64,000 nucleotides of DNA from Leuconostoc fallax KCTC 3537 (GTDB taxonomy: Bacteria > Bacillota > Bacilli > Lactobacillales > Lactobacillaceae): positions 1-64,000 of the forward strand of contig NZ_AEIZ01000023.1 in the NCBI RefSeq assembly GCF_000165675.1. The letters are read 5' to 3'. This document shows, piece after piece, positions 1 to 9,142 of the stretch (the stretch's first letter is position 1; each line of letters starts with the position of its first letter). The notes under the pieces are model-generated. The model was not told the origin of the DNA and made no database searches. It worked only from the letters and a program-made list of their open reading frames with translations. The position numbers and the translations under genes are program-made.

Positions 1-101
1 AAACGTAAAAGTTTGAAGTATCTGTATTTTTTGGCAATTTAGTTGTGGAATCAAGATGTTAAACAGCCTTAAAATAATGATTAGAAATCGTGGACAGTGA
101 T

Positions 102-130
102 TTAACATTAATGTATGACATTGGTACAAT
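102..130 (+). promoter_or_regulatory. Sigma70-like promoter without a clear gene
   Basis: TTAACA at 102-107 and TACAAT at 125-130 are separated by exactly 17 bases, and an AAGGAG lies just downstream at 135-140. No intact reading frame follows, so this may be the promoter of a decayed small gene or of a non-coding transcript ending near the hairpin at 395-424. Confidence 0.35.
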
Positions 131-245
131 AGAATAAGGAGTGTCTTACAAATCAAAAATCAATTAGTGAAATTACAAAAACATTTCCGTAATTTTACCA
201 ATTGATTAAACATCTGGTAAATGACTTGCAATCCGCCACATATAT

Positions 246-289
246 TTTAGTTAACATAATATATATTATCGAAAGCTATGTTAACTAAA
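246..289. repeat. 13-bp perfect inverted repeat
   Basis: The arm TTTAGTTAACATA at 246-258 is matched by its reverse complement at 277-289, with an 18-base AT-rich loop. There is no T-tract after the second arm, so it does not look like a terminator. It could be a protein-binding site or the end of a lost element. Confidence 0.5.
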
Positions 290-394
290 TCTCTTTAAAT
301 ACATACACTAACAGCCTATACATGGCTTATAAATTATTACTATTTCTATGTATTCTTCATATGTTTTAATCATTCGTATTCTAAAACTCGCTAA

Positions 395-424
395 AACGCC
401 TGTAAACGTTGATTTACAGGCGTT
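395..424. terminator. 12-bp hairpin, possible terminator
   Basis: AACGCCTGTAAA (395-406) pairs perfectly with TTTACAGGCGTT (413-424) across a 6-base loop. The flanks are only moderately T-rich (CCTTATT after, CTA before), so termination is plausible but not certain. It could end a transcript starting at the promoter near 102. Confidence 0.45.
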
Positions 425-771
425 CCTTATTAAATGCTTCTTAAGCTATCCAAGATATAATCGCTTATAGTAACAATTAGCACCAACTTTTAACTAATAA
501 ATAAATTATTTTTGCAATAACTACAGTTATTTAACTTAACAATGATTCATAAATACGAATAAATTGGTATTATTAACTAATTTTTCATAATTCCACGGAT
601 AATAAGTATATACTCTAGGAATTCTTGATTATCGCAAATTAGCAAGCCAATATTCCATTTATACGCTTCAAAAGTATTAAAATCATCATATTTATTCTCT
701 AACTTTAATTAAGTACTGATAATAATTCGTTCAACCATATGCAAATAAAATAAAACAACAACGATATATTT

Positions 772-2858
772 TTACTTTGGATTCAATTTAAAACCATAAA
801 ACGCATGACCTTTAAACGTTTGTTTAGCCATTTTACCAGTTGCTGTATACTGTTTGCCACGTTTTGATTTTGCTTCAAAGCTAATGATTTGACCCTGTAA
901 TAGCTTTATAATTTCGTCCTCTGTAAAAACATGACCGCTCCATTCTTTAGCAAAAGAAATCATTTCGCCATTAAATTGACCAGTTATTTTTTCAGAAACT
1001 TTTCTTTTGGGTGTGGCTTTTGGTTTGCCCAAAAGAGATTCTAATGACTCAGCATTTTCTAACATAATTGGCATATCATGTATCACAACCTGGGTTACCG
1101 ATTCGAGCAACTTAGACATTGTCATATCAAAGCGACCAACTTGATCCATCATTTCAAATAAACGTTTGGTGATTTTTGGCGAGGCAATCCATGTTCCTTT
1201 AACCATAACGGCTGAAACTTGACCCGTTTCAGTTAAAGTTAATTTACCACGCAATTCTTTTATCATCGCCTTTGTACCACGGCTCATATCAGCTAATGTT
1301 GATACTCGAGTCGCACCAGTGCCAACATTATGCTTTTCCAAAAATGCCATAATCCACTTTGTTGTCGGTGCTTGTGGTTTTTATTCGCCCCTTCATACAG
1401 ATATGGACCAGCCATCGGTCCCAACTGTTTCCCCTGCGCTTGATCATCATCATGTTCATCGTCTACTTTTACAGCACGTTGTGAATCATATACTGCCTTA
1501 AAGTTCAATTCAATTGGTACATTAAAAGCAGTTTTAAAAGTTGGATAATCTTTTAAATCAGCCGTTACATGATCATATACATAATCTTCAGCAAGCATTG
1601 CAAGGTAGTTTTTTGCTACAATTTCGTAAATAGCTTGTGCACTAGTACCAAATTTGGACAAATCGGTTAAACTTGTTGGTACGGATTCCCCTGGCCTATT
1701 AGCGCCGTGAGCCCCTTTTGCTTTAACATGCGTTGATCGTGGCTGACGATGCGTTAGTAGCTGCGGATCCACATTTACAACTTTCGCAATCTGATCAATC
1801 TTAGGTAATAGTTCGTTAAATTGTTCTGGTGTTACGGTTTTATCTTCCGTACGTGGATATGACACAATCTGCGCTTCATACATTTTTTGATAAGTACTGA
1901 GAACTTCTTTGGAAGAAAAACCACGTGGTGCCAAAATGGCTGCTAAACCAGCTAAATCAAGTAATTTCCCAGGTATTTGTTGACGAGTTTGATGTTTCTC
2001 GTTATTAATTGCACTGTCATGATACTGCATCATATCGTTTTGTGCTTGTGCTTGTGCTTGTGCTTTGGTTGCAAAACGCCAAGGTATATTCTCGTCATTT
2101 GAAACGGCGCGACTAAAAACATGTCCAGCAGGATCTTTGAATTTCACTTCAAAGTAAGGCTTCTTAATGTATTGTTTAATTGCTTCAAGTTGCGCATAAA
2201 TTTGCCAAATAATAACAGACTTTAACCGACCTTCACGGGCAACGACCTTATAACCTTGCTTTTTTGCCGCTGTGGTCGCAATGCGTGTGAGCTGCATTGA
2301 AGCAAAGTCCCATCGATTACGACTTTCACCTTTGATATAATCCCCATCTTGATGTTTATCGGAGACATCACGTAAATTTTTCATGGCTGTTTGAATACCG
2401 TGCGATGATTCGTCCATAAAATTAGCACGCAATACTACTCCGTGCCACTTAATATCTTCTAATGCTTCCCAAGCTAATAATTCTCCTTCACCAGAGGGAT
2501 CTGTATCGGTTGCAATCACAATCGCATCGTAATCAGTCTGCGATTCTTTCTTTAACTCATCGACTAATTTTTTTGTGGATTCTATCTTTCCTGTGCGCAT
2601 ATTACGCTGACGAATATACGTTCGTGCCCAAGAGAAATCGGATAACTGCCAGGGTAAATGTTTAATCTGCCAGGATTTATACTGCTTTTTTAAGTCCTCA
2701 GAAACCATTGCTTCCGGATCTTTTAGCGTCATCACATGGCCACGTAAATGTGTAATTTTATAGGTAAATGTGCCAAACGTACCAGTTTGACCACCTAATG
2801 CTTTGACAAAGTTTGCGGCAGCAGACGGTTTTTCAGTTAGAATAAGATATTTTGGCAT
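772..2858 (-). CDS. topB: DNA topoisomerase III-like type IA topoisomerase (one apparent frameshift)
   Basis: Type IA topoisomerase of the TopB group, about 695 aa when repaired; these enzymes pass single strands through a transient 5'-phosphotyrosyl break to unlink replication and recombination intermediates. The TOPRIM domain is visible at the N-terminus: the glutamate in ILTEKPS (residue 9) and DTDPSGEGE near residues 118-126. The active-site tyrosine is in SYPRTEDK near residue 335. A GTGATRVSTLADM segment, typical of TopB after the active site, lies past the break. The reading frame splits at an A5 run (1340-1344); one extra base joins both halves as HFLEKHNVGTG. There is no zinc-finger tail, unlike TopA at 25548. 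It is probably intact in the organism. Confidence 0.88.
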
Positions 2859-2906
2859 AAATAGATGACATGACTTTCTAAATTTATCTTCTTCTATTCT
2901 AACAGA

Positions 2907-3290
2907 TTATGATTGTGACTTCTTTTTCTTAAGCTGTTCATTAATTCGACGAGCGTTGGCACGTGCTTGCTGCCGAATATAAATGAAAATAATGATATAA
3001 ATTATGATGAATGTGGGAACATTACTGAGCACAATTTTCAAATCACCAAATGTTAACCAAATAAAGAAACCGTAGGTAAGCATTTCCAATATAAAATGGC
3101 TGATAAACTGTGTTAAAAACGTGATTTGATCATATCTGAACACGATAGATAGTAACCCCATTATTGCACTCATTGTCATTAACAAGCCAAATTGCGGTAT
3201 AGATAATGTGGTATGATTTAACGTTACAGATAATAGTGATAGGAATGATCCAATGCCAACACCGATTAATATATCTTTAAACTGTTTCAT
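2907..3290 (-). CDS. DUF3021 family membrane protein
   Basis: A 127-aa protein with four predicted membrane helices (roughly residues 8-25, 33-50, 60-80 and 88-107) and a lysine-rich cytoplasmic tail. This matches the DUF3021 family, which in Firmicutes is nearly always encoded beside a LytTR-domain regulator; the pair is thought to act as a small membrane-linked regulatory unit. Its start overlaps the end of the LytTR gene by 14 bases, so the two are probably translationally coupled. It is the last gene of an operon with the ABC transporter upstream. The exact function is unknown. Confidence 0.8.
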   Translation of the reverse strand: MKQFKDILIGVGIGSFLSLLSVTLNHTTLSIPQFGLLMTMSAIMGLLSIVFRYDQITFLTQFISHFILEMLTYGFFIWLTFGDLKIVLSNVPTFIIIYIIIFIYIRQQARANARRINEQLKKKKSQS

Positions 3291-3744
3291 TGTCTGCCCT
3301 CCCCTCTAAGCGATTCAAGATATTTTTAATAAATCTTCGTGATACGGTAACTCGGGTTCCGTCTGTTAAAAAGGCATAATAATTACCAGAAAATGCGGAT
3401 TCCATGCGTACTAGTGCGTTTAAATTAATAGCCATTGACCTTGAGATTTGTACGAATAAATGTGAAGTATTAGAAGATAAAAATTGCTTCAATGTTTTGC
3501 GAGTGGTTAGCTGTTGTTGTTGTTTTAATGTTACAGATAAATCATTGCCAAAACTTTCCACAATTAAAATATCTGATTGCGCCACAACGTGAATGTCATC
3601 GGCTGTTTTGATTACCAATTTATGTGTTTCAACTGTTTTTGTTTGTAGCTGTTTTGCAATAGCTGTCATTTTTGTTAAATCGTTTCCTGAAATGACAACC
3701 TCTATATCATTTAACGATTCATTCACATTGATTTTAATTTCCAT
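3277..3744 (-). CDS. LytTR-domain DNA-binding regulator
   Basis: A 155-aa protein whose C-terminal ~100 residues form a LytTR DNA-binding domain (ILIVESFGNDLSV, then FVQISRSMAINLNALV and GTRVTVSRRF near the end). It lacks a response-regulator receiver domain, so it is a stand-alone LytTR protein, as is usual next to DUF3021. I prefer the second ATG (3744) because GGGGA sits 5-6 bases upstream; the first ATG at 3756 overlaps that site. It lies 38 bases after the ABC permease in the same direction and is likely the local regulator of this transporter operon. Confidence 0.85.
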   Translation of the reverse strand: MEIKINVNESLNDIEVVISGNDLTKMTAIAKQLQTKTVETHKLVIKTADDIHVVAQSDILIVESFGNDLSVTLKQQQQLTTRKTLKQFLSSNTSHLFVQISRSMAINLNALVRMESAFSGNYYAFLTDGTRVTVSRRFIKNILNRLEGRADNETV

Positions 3745-3782
3745 ATATATCCCCATGTCGCAACATACTTACTAACTTAAAA

Positions 3783-4550
3783 CTATTTTATCAAAATACG
3801 TAGTGATGACATATGCCTTTTAGCATAACGATAATATTGCGCCAGACAAAATAAGACAACTGTTATGAATAAAAACACAATCATTTTAAACCATTGCGAC
3901 TGCATGTCTGATAAAAATCCTGTTGCCCAGTGTGCTTTAAGCGTTTCCCGAAAAATTGAAAATGGTATCCATTGCATCACGCTTTCTATTGTACTAGGTA
4001 GTTGAAACGTCCCCATGCTTCCAGTTAAAAATGCGATACCAAAATAAAATACCATTGCTACACCTTGTATCAAATGAAATCCTTGGAATACTTGTGCAAT
4101 CGTAAATGCTAGTAAATACAATGATAATGATAAAATGCTGATACTTGTAAAGATATTGATCATACTTAAAATAGACAAATTTGGTAATGGTAAAATGTGC
4201 AGCAATGTTAAACAGTAAATAACAGTAATGATATTTACCAAAATGAACACTGAGACAAACTTTGCGATGAGCTGTTTTGCCAAACTATAACCAAATAAAA
4301 CAAGTCGATCGGTTACACCATCTGTCGTATCCCGTCCAAAAGCAATAGTAAAAGGTAATATTACCAGTCCCAATGGAATCATCGGCAATAGTGTGGCAAA
4401 TAGCCCTTTGGCCAATGCTTGGTTAGCTATAGGATCAGGCGTTGCATGATAGTTACCGATGGCTAACATAAGTGGCAATAATCCACCGACAATCATGGCA
4501 AGGCTATAACCGACCGTATTTTTTAACTCGAATTTGATATAATGCCACAT
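3783..4550 (-). CDS. ABC transporter permease
   Basis: A 255-aa integral membrane protein with about six hydrophobic segments, of the ABC-2 type that pairs with a separate ATPase. The substrate is unknown; small two-component transporters of this type with a LytTR regulator are often exporters of drugs, peptides or lipids (inference). Its start lies 2 bases after the stop of the ATPase gene, so the two are cotranscribed and probably coupled. The protein is basic at the C-terminus and has no signal peptide. Confidence 0.82.
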   Translation of the reverse strand: MWHYIKFELKNTVGYSLAMIVGGLLPLMLAIGNYHATPDPIANQALAKGLFATLLPMIPLGLVILPFTIAFGRDTTDGVTDRLVLFGYSLAKQLIAKFVSVFILVNIITVIYCLTLLHILPLPNLSILSMINIFTSISILSLSLYLLAFTIAQVFQGFHLIQGVAMVFYFGIAFLTGSMGTFQLPSTIESVMQWIPFSIFRETLKAHWATGFLSDMQSQWFKMIVFLFITVVLFCLAQYYRYAKRHMSSLRILIK

Positions 4551-4552
4551 GA

Positions 4553-5416
4553 TTATTGTCCCGATCTTTCTTTTGTAATACCTGATAAAGCATTTAAATA
4601 AATCAAATTAATACTATTTTGTGTTACGGAACAGAGATATCCCTGTTGGTTTAAATGGTTAACAATTTGTTGCTGATGACTTTTGTTTTTGCATGCAATG
4701 ACAGTTTGTCCCTGTTCACCACGAACTATTTGATAGTCATTTAGCACAGTAACACCTTCTGGACAATCAACAATAATAGCTGAATAACCTATATATTTTT
4801 CAAATAAGGTGGTGATACGCCCATAATCAATAACACGCCCATGATCGATAATCAGAAGTTTATTGGCTAATTTTTCGATTTCATCGAAATAATGTGTAAT
4901 GAGTAAAATCATGGCGGGCTTATTAGCATACCAACTTTTAATTTTATTCATTAAGTTACAGCGCGTTTCAAAATCTAAACCCGTACTCAACTCATCAAAA
5001 CAAGTTAACGGTGCATCTTGATAAAGTACCATGATGATAGTTAAGCGTTGCTTTTGGCCACCAGATAACTGTGAGAATTTCTGATTTAAATTCTTTTCAA
5101 AATCAAAAAACTTAACTAGTTCAATCAATCGTTGATTTTTTCGGTAGCTTGTCTGCAGTAGCCCTTCCAAAATGGTGCGACAATTCACAGTCGTCGGATA
5201 ATTATTTTCTTGTAAATGCACTGCAATGTGGTTAGGTTTATTAATTTCACCACTATAAGCCACCTGATTCGTCAGTGCTTTAATAAGTGTTGATTTTCCA
5301 GCACCATTACTGCCGATAATCCCAACAATATCATGTTCTAATATCGTAATATCACAGCCCATGTCCAATGCGACAAAATTACCGTAGTTCACTTTAATAT
5401 GTTTCATTTCTAGCAT
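4553..5416 (-). CDS. ABC transporter ATP-binding protein
   Basis: A 287-aa nucleotide-binding subunit. Walker A is GSNGAGKST (about residues 35-43), the signature is LSGGQKQRL, Walker B ends in TCFDELSTGLD, and the switch histidine is in LITHYFDE. The C-terminal ~70 residues are family-specific. The start ATG has AAGGAGC eight bases upstream. It is the first structural gene of a four-gene operon with the permease, LytTR and DUF3021 genes. The leader contains a short ORF overlapping an intrinsic terminator (5439-5519), suggesting control by attenuation. Confidence 0.88.
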   Translation of the reverse strand: MLEMKHIKVNYGNFVALDMGCDITILEHDIVGIIGSNGAGKSTLIKALTNQVAYSGEINKPNHIAVHLQENNYPTTVNCRTILEGLLQTSYRKNQRLIELVKFFDFEKNLNQKFSQLSGGQKQRLTIIMVLYQDAPLTCFDELSTGLDFETRCNLMNKIKSWYANKPAMILLITHYFDEIEKLANKLLIIDHGRVIDYGRITTLFEKYIGYSAIIVDCPEGVTVLNDYQIVRGEQGQTVIACKNKSHQQQIVNHLNQQGYLCSVTQNSINLIYLNALSGITKERSGQ

Positions 5417-5438
5417 ATGGTTGCTCCTTATTAATATT

Positions 5439-5519
5439 CTATGGTGCCAGCATAACAGCGTTAATCAGCAAAAAACCGCTTTCTGTGATAAGCGGTTTAA
5501 ATATGTAGATATGTTGCAT
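5439..5519 (-). CDS. Putative 26-aa leader peptide
   Basis: An ATG at 5519 opens a 26-codon frame that begins MQHIYIFKPLITE and ends 23 bases before the start of the ABC ATPase. It reads straight through the terminator hairpin at 5469-5501. An AGG lies about 9 bases upstream of the ATG. Leader ORFs of this layout precede ribosome-protection and efflux genes that are switched on when a drug stalls the leader ribosome. Here that role is inferred only from geometry. Confidence 0.35.
   Translation of the reverse strand: MQHIYIFKPLITESGFLLINAVMLAP
5469..5501 (-). terminator. Intrinsic terminator in the leader of the ABC operon (possible attenuator)
   Basis: On the minus strand AAACCGCTT pairs with AAGCGGTTT across an 8-base loop and runs into a T6 tract. 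No minus-strand gene ends just upstream of it, since the tRNA upstream is on the other strand. It lies about 55 bases before the ABC ATPase start, so it is better read as a leader attenuator than as the end of a gene. Confidence 0.6.
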
Positions 5520-5592
5520 TTTGTATGACCTAAAATATGGACAATCTTGAAGTAAATTAATATAAAAAATGCTGACAAACAGCAAAAATATA

Positions 5593-5621
5593 TTGACGAA
5601 TCTGTATATTCTTGGTATTCT
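5593..5621 (+). promoter_or_regulatory. tRNA-Glu promoter
   Basis: TTGACG at 5593-5598 and TATTCT at 5616-5621 are separated by 17 bases, and the tRNA begins 37 bases downstream. This is a good sigma70 promoter for the single tRNA gene. Confidence 0.7.
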
Positions 5622-5658
5622 AATATAGTTGTTTATTACGAACAACGTAATTGACCAT

Positions 5659-5730
5659 GGCTCGTTGGTCAAGTGGCTAAGACGCTGCCCTTTCACGGCG
5701 GAATCGAGAGTTCGATTCTCTCACGAGCTA
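5659..5730 (+). tRNA. tRNA-Glu (TTC anticodon)
   Basis: A 72-base cloverleaf. The acceptor GGCTCGT pairs with ACGAGCT (first pair G-U), and the D-arm contains TGGTCAAGTGGCTAAGAC. The anticodon loop CTTTCAC carries TTC. The T-arm is GAGAG/CTCTC with loop TTCGATT. CCA is not encoded. It stands alone with its own promoter and a strong terminator immediately downstream. Confidence 0.95.
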
Positions 5731-5732
5731 CT

Positions 5733-5766
5733 AAAAAAGCTGGAACTTCGGTTCCGGCTTTTTTGT
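5733..5766. terminator. Bidirectional terminator after tRNA-Glu
   Basis: AAGCTGGAAC pairs with GTTCCGGCTT around a TTCG tetraloop, with A6 before and T6 after. It ends the tRNA transcript on the plus strand and, read in reverse, the GIY-YIG/helicase operon whose stop codon is at 5775. Confidence 0.92.
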
Positions 5767-5774
5767 TTTATGCA

Positions 5775-7528
5775 TTAATTATTTTGAGCGTCTAATAGTG
5801 CTTTTTGTAACTCCGAATCAACAGCATATAAAAATAATCCATGAACACCGCGTTTAATAAGGACGTTTAATTCATTTTTTAAATGTTCTACTGCATGGTC
5901 TTTCCCGTTACGTTTTTTAATGGCATTTTTATTGGCTGAGGCAGATGAATCAAATGACACTTTACCATCACGATATATTACTGAGGGACCAAGAATTAAC
6001 CCAGCATAATTTAAATCAAATCCTTGAATAGTAAATGTTGAACCAATCTCATTAATAGAATAATCAGATTCAGCCCATGATAATCCACGATTACGTTGCT
6101 TATCTTTTGAAGTTCTTGTTTCTAGATTCCAGGGTAATTCCAAATTATCAGCTATAACAGTCCACTTATCATTCTTTCCGTATCCACTTTTACCTTGTTT
6201 ATATTCCCAATCAAAAGTAGCTAACATCCTAGATAATCCATTCTGTTGATCTTTAGATTTATGAATAATTTCGTGATACATCTTTAGAGGATCTTCAAAA
6301 ATTTTAAGATCATATTTATTATCATACGGAATTGCATCAATACTGCCTTCAACAAAATTTTCAATCCATTTAATTGTTTCGTCAGATGCATCAATTCTAA
6401 ATTGATCTTCTAGTTTAACCACACAATTTGCAGATAAGAACATGGTTGCAATATGCTCTGAATCGATATGTTGTTCAGAGCGTAAGATTTGTTTTTGATC
6501 AAAAACAATTACGGTTACTTTTGCACGCTTACGAATTTCATCCAATTGCCATCCTGATTTCCAAGATTGTTTTCCCTGCGTCCATAATAAATGTGCCTCA
6601 TCAACTAATACCACATCAGCCTTACTGTTAACGGGCCGATGATTAATCCATGTGGTTGGTTTTTTAACTATATCGTGGTTTTTAGTAGAGAGTCCTAATT
6701 TTTATCGTGGTTTTTAGTAGAGAGTCCTAATTTTTTAGCAATTTGATCATAAACTGTTAATTGTTCGTCATGGTTAACAAGTAAATAAGAATCTAAATTA
6801 TTAATGATTGGATTTGCGAATTCTCCTTGACCATGTGAAGATAGTTCAAAAAATAATGAACTCAATAATACTGTTTTCCCCGTTCCTGCTGCACCATCAA
6901 TAATAATTAATTGGCCATCATCTTCAGTAGATAATGCCGACTCTATTCTCGAAATAATTTCATTTTTAGCCTTACGTTGTTTTTCAGATAATTTATGAAA
7001 TGGACTGGCTTTAAAAAGTGCAGAATCTCTGACGACGTTTAGTGGTGGTATCAACTCTTTATTTTCGTGATGAAGTTTATTCCAAATTTTATGAAATATT
7101 TCATCAGTCATATTAGACGTATAGTATTGACCTTGTTGGTTACCACGACCATTTAACGATTTTACTCTATCAATCCCCATCATATTATTAATTAAACGAT
7201 TCTCTATATCTAGTGTCATAGATTTAGTGAACATATCATGCCCAATTGCATATACATGAGGATTGTGTGTTAACTTCTGTAATTTATCATTTTTATCGTT
7301 AAGATGTTGACGTGTTCGCTGTTCTAACCGATTTGCCTCTCCTACATATACATCGAACGTACTTTTTTGGTACTTACTGCTAGTTTTGTTTTCGTCTTCT
7401 ACAATGTATACAATAGGATAATCAAAAAACAATTTCTCATCCTGAGTTAATGAAAGAGTATGCTTCAAATAATCTAACCCATTTTGTGAATATTCAAACT
7501 GTCTAATTTTCGGTGTGTTTACTGTCAT
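5775..7528 (-). CDS. GIY-YIG nuclease fused to Schlafen-group-3/DUF2075 helicase (broken by a 32-bp duplication)
   Basis: Two reading frames form one gene of about 573 aa once a 32-bp tandem duplication (6672-6735) is reduced to one copy; the join then reads KNHDIVKKPTTWINHRP. Residues ~39-112 look like a GIY-YIG nuclease: VYIV, then YVGEANRLEQR with the catalytic arginine, then IENRLI with the metal-binding glutamate. Residues 211-219 are Walker A (GAAGTGKTV) and VLVDEAH near 296-302 is Walker B. The C-terminal half carries SLFN-g3 helicase features (DQKQILR, QFRIDAS, STFTIQGFDLNYAGLILG). The start lies 18 bases after the DUF2130 stop, so the two form an operon. Function is unknown; a nucleic-acid-cleaving helicase, possibly defensive, is inferred. 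As sequenced, the product would be truncated at 277 aa just before Walker B. Confidence 0.8.
6672..6735. repeat. Exact 32-bp tandem duplication inside the GIY-YIG/helicase gene
   Basis: 6672-6703 and 6704-6735 are identical 32-base units, each starting ATCGTGG and ending CCTAATTTTT. As 32 is not a multiple of three, the second copy shifts the frame. Deleting either copy restores one uninterrupted reading frame across the Walker B motif. This differs from the homopolymer shifts elsewhere in the window and may be a real mutation or an assembly fault. Confidence 0.97.
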
Positions 7529-7546
7529 ACTATTGCTATCCCATAT

Positions 7547-8946
7547 TTATTTAATCATAGCGTCATTGATACTCTCAAACTTCGCCTTCATTGTTGGATT
7601 ACCTCTCGTCAGCTTTTTAACACTAACATCATCTAGCTTATTATTCGCTAACCTTAATTGATTTTCAGATGTGGTTAAAGCTTTCTTAACGCTTTCCATA
7701 CGGGCAATCGACTTATCAATCTCTTCAATCGCTTTTTTAAAGTTATTTGCAGCGCTTTGATAATTTTTACCGAATGCATTTTTAAAGCTAGATAAATCAC
7801 TCTCAAAATGTGTGATATCAATATTTTGCTCGCGGACTTGCTCAAGTTCTTGCTTGTAGGCAACACTATTTAACGCAGCATTACGTAGCACACCAATAAA
7901 CTGAATAAAGAATTGTGGTCGAACGACATACATTTTTTCGTAGTCTGTTACTTGGACAATACCCGTGTTGTAATAATCATTATCTGCTTCAAGTAATGAA
8001 ACCAACACCGCATATTCAGTCTGCTTCTCACGACGGTCCTTATCTAATTCTTTAAAGAAATCAGCGTTCTTATGCTTCGTTGCAGTAGTATCTGCTTCAT
8101 TTTTCATATCGAACATAATACTAATAAATTCAGTACCATCTTGATAATCTCTAAAAATAAAGTCACCTTTAGAATTCGTTTCGGATAATTGATTATCCTT
8201 TTCGAAATATGCATTAGGAAAAGCATACGGTCGAATTTTATTAAACTCATTAAGTGAATATTGTTCTAAGCTTTCACCAATTTCTTTTGTTGATTGACGT
8301 GCTTTAAAATCTTTATAAAATTCGACTTGATCAGTTGCCGCTTTAAGTTGGGCTTCATATTGACCTTGAACCGTGGCTAACTGTAATTGTTTTTCTTGAT
8401 CTTTTAATTTTAGCTGTGTTGTTAATTCAGCAACTTTTTGATCACGTTGTGCGAGTTCATTTTGAACGGCAGCCTCTTTTTTAATCAAGGCATTTTCTAA
8501 TTCAGATTGACTTTGTTGTCTGACAGCTTCAACTTTTGATGTCAACGATGTAATTTCCACTTGTTTTTGAGCTAATGTGTCCTGTAGGTCCAAATCTTTT
8601 TCATGAGTTGTGCTTGTAGTTCAACAGCATTTTGCTGTGAAATACCTTTTAGCTGCGTTTCTAGTGCAACAATTTTATTTTCTTTATCGGTGATAGATGT
8701 CTGCAATGTTTCTTTTTGATGCTGCAGTTGCGCCGTTAATTCGGCTTTTGCTTGCTGACGTTGCTGTACGAGCCACTCTGCCTTAGCTTGTGCTAACTTA
8801 TCATCCAGTATTTCAGCTATTTTGCCATTGATAATTGATGTGTCAATGTTTTGCTCATCCGTTAAATCAATACTATCTCCTACTTGGGCAGCCTCATCTA
8901 ACACTAATTCTGTCTGTGATGCGATATGAAATTTAATTTTTGCCAT
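7547..8946 (-). CDS. DUF2130 coiled-coil protein with RmuC-like nuclease motif (one apparent frameshift)
   Basis: About 466 aa once one base is added in the T5 run at 8597-8601, which gives LMKKDLDLQDTLAQ. The N-terminal ~220 residues are rich in Q, E, K and A and predicted to be coiled coil. The C-terminal domain matches DUF2130. It carries a PD-(D/E)XK-like pattern: EIGESLEQY near residue 222, GDFIF near 261 and FDMKNE near 280, much as in RmuC. The nuclease assignment is my inference. I chose ATG 8946 because AAAGGAT precedes it, and an extended -10 (TGCTATAAT) lies upstream. It is the first gene of an operon with the GIY-YIG/helicase fusion. Confidence 0.78.
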
Positions 8947-8997
8947 GTCTGGACATCCTTTAAAACATGCTTTACCAAAGTTGGTCGTAATGCTTTT

Positions 8998-9006
8998 ATT
9001 ATAGCA
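8998..9006 (-). promoter_or_regulatory. Extended -10 element upstream of the DUF2130 operon
   Basis: On the minus strand TGCTATAAT reads from 9006 to 8998, about 50 bases before the DUF2130 start. No good -35 is visible at 17 bases, as expected for an extended -10 promoter. Confidence 0.45.
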
Positions 9007-9142
9007 AAAATACATTTATGAATGATATTTCTTCCCATAATATTGTGCTTTGAGCAGTAAACATACCTTACTTCTCTATCGTGAGTATAATGAAAATAGA
9101 ATAATGTATTTTGTATGATTGTTAAAAATGAGGAGGTCATTT

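Larger units (their letters stand above)
1..771. other. Long non-coding AT-rich region
   Basis: I see no convincing gene here. The stretch holds a sigma70-like promoter (102-130) followed by an AAGGAG at 135-140, but what follows is only a short open stretch with no ATG and a stop near 210, perhaps the remnant of a small gene. It also contains two perfect inverted repeats (246-289 and 395-424). The rest is AT-rich sequence with stops in all frames. It lies downstream of topB, whose own terminator I cannot identify. Confidence 0.6.

Noticed and set aside
2055-2080. CRISPR-like or microsatellite repeat (GCTTGT units)
   Set aside because: It is a short coding repeat (Ala-Gln) inside topB. I saw no spaced direct repeats of CRISPR type anywhere in the window.
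772-2858. topB as a true pseudogene
   Set aside because: The single break is a one-base loss in an A5 run, the same error type seen in essential genes across the window.
5439-5696. An 85-codon minus-strand ORF covering the tRNA region
   Set aside because: Its first half runs antisense through the tRNA-Glu and its promoter. Only the last 26 codons (from ATG 5519) are kept as a possible leader peptide.
5775-7528. Homing endonuclease because of the GIY-YIG domain
   Set aside because: The nuclease is fused to a helicase domain and encoded in an operon, not within an intron, and no interrupted host gene is seen.
5659-8946. tRNA-linked integrative element carrying the DUF2130 operon
   Set aside because: No integrase, att duplication or tRNA 3' repeat is visible near 5700-9000, so tRNA-site integration is unsupported.
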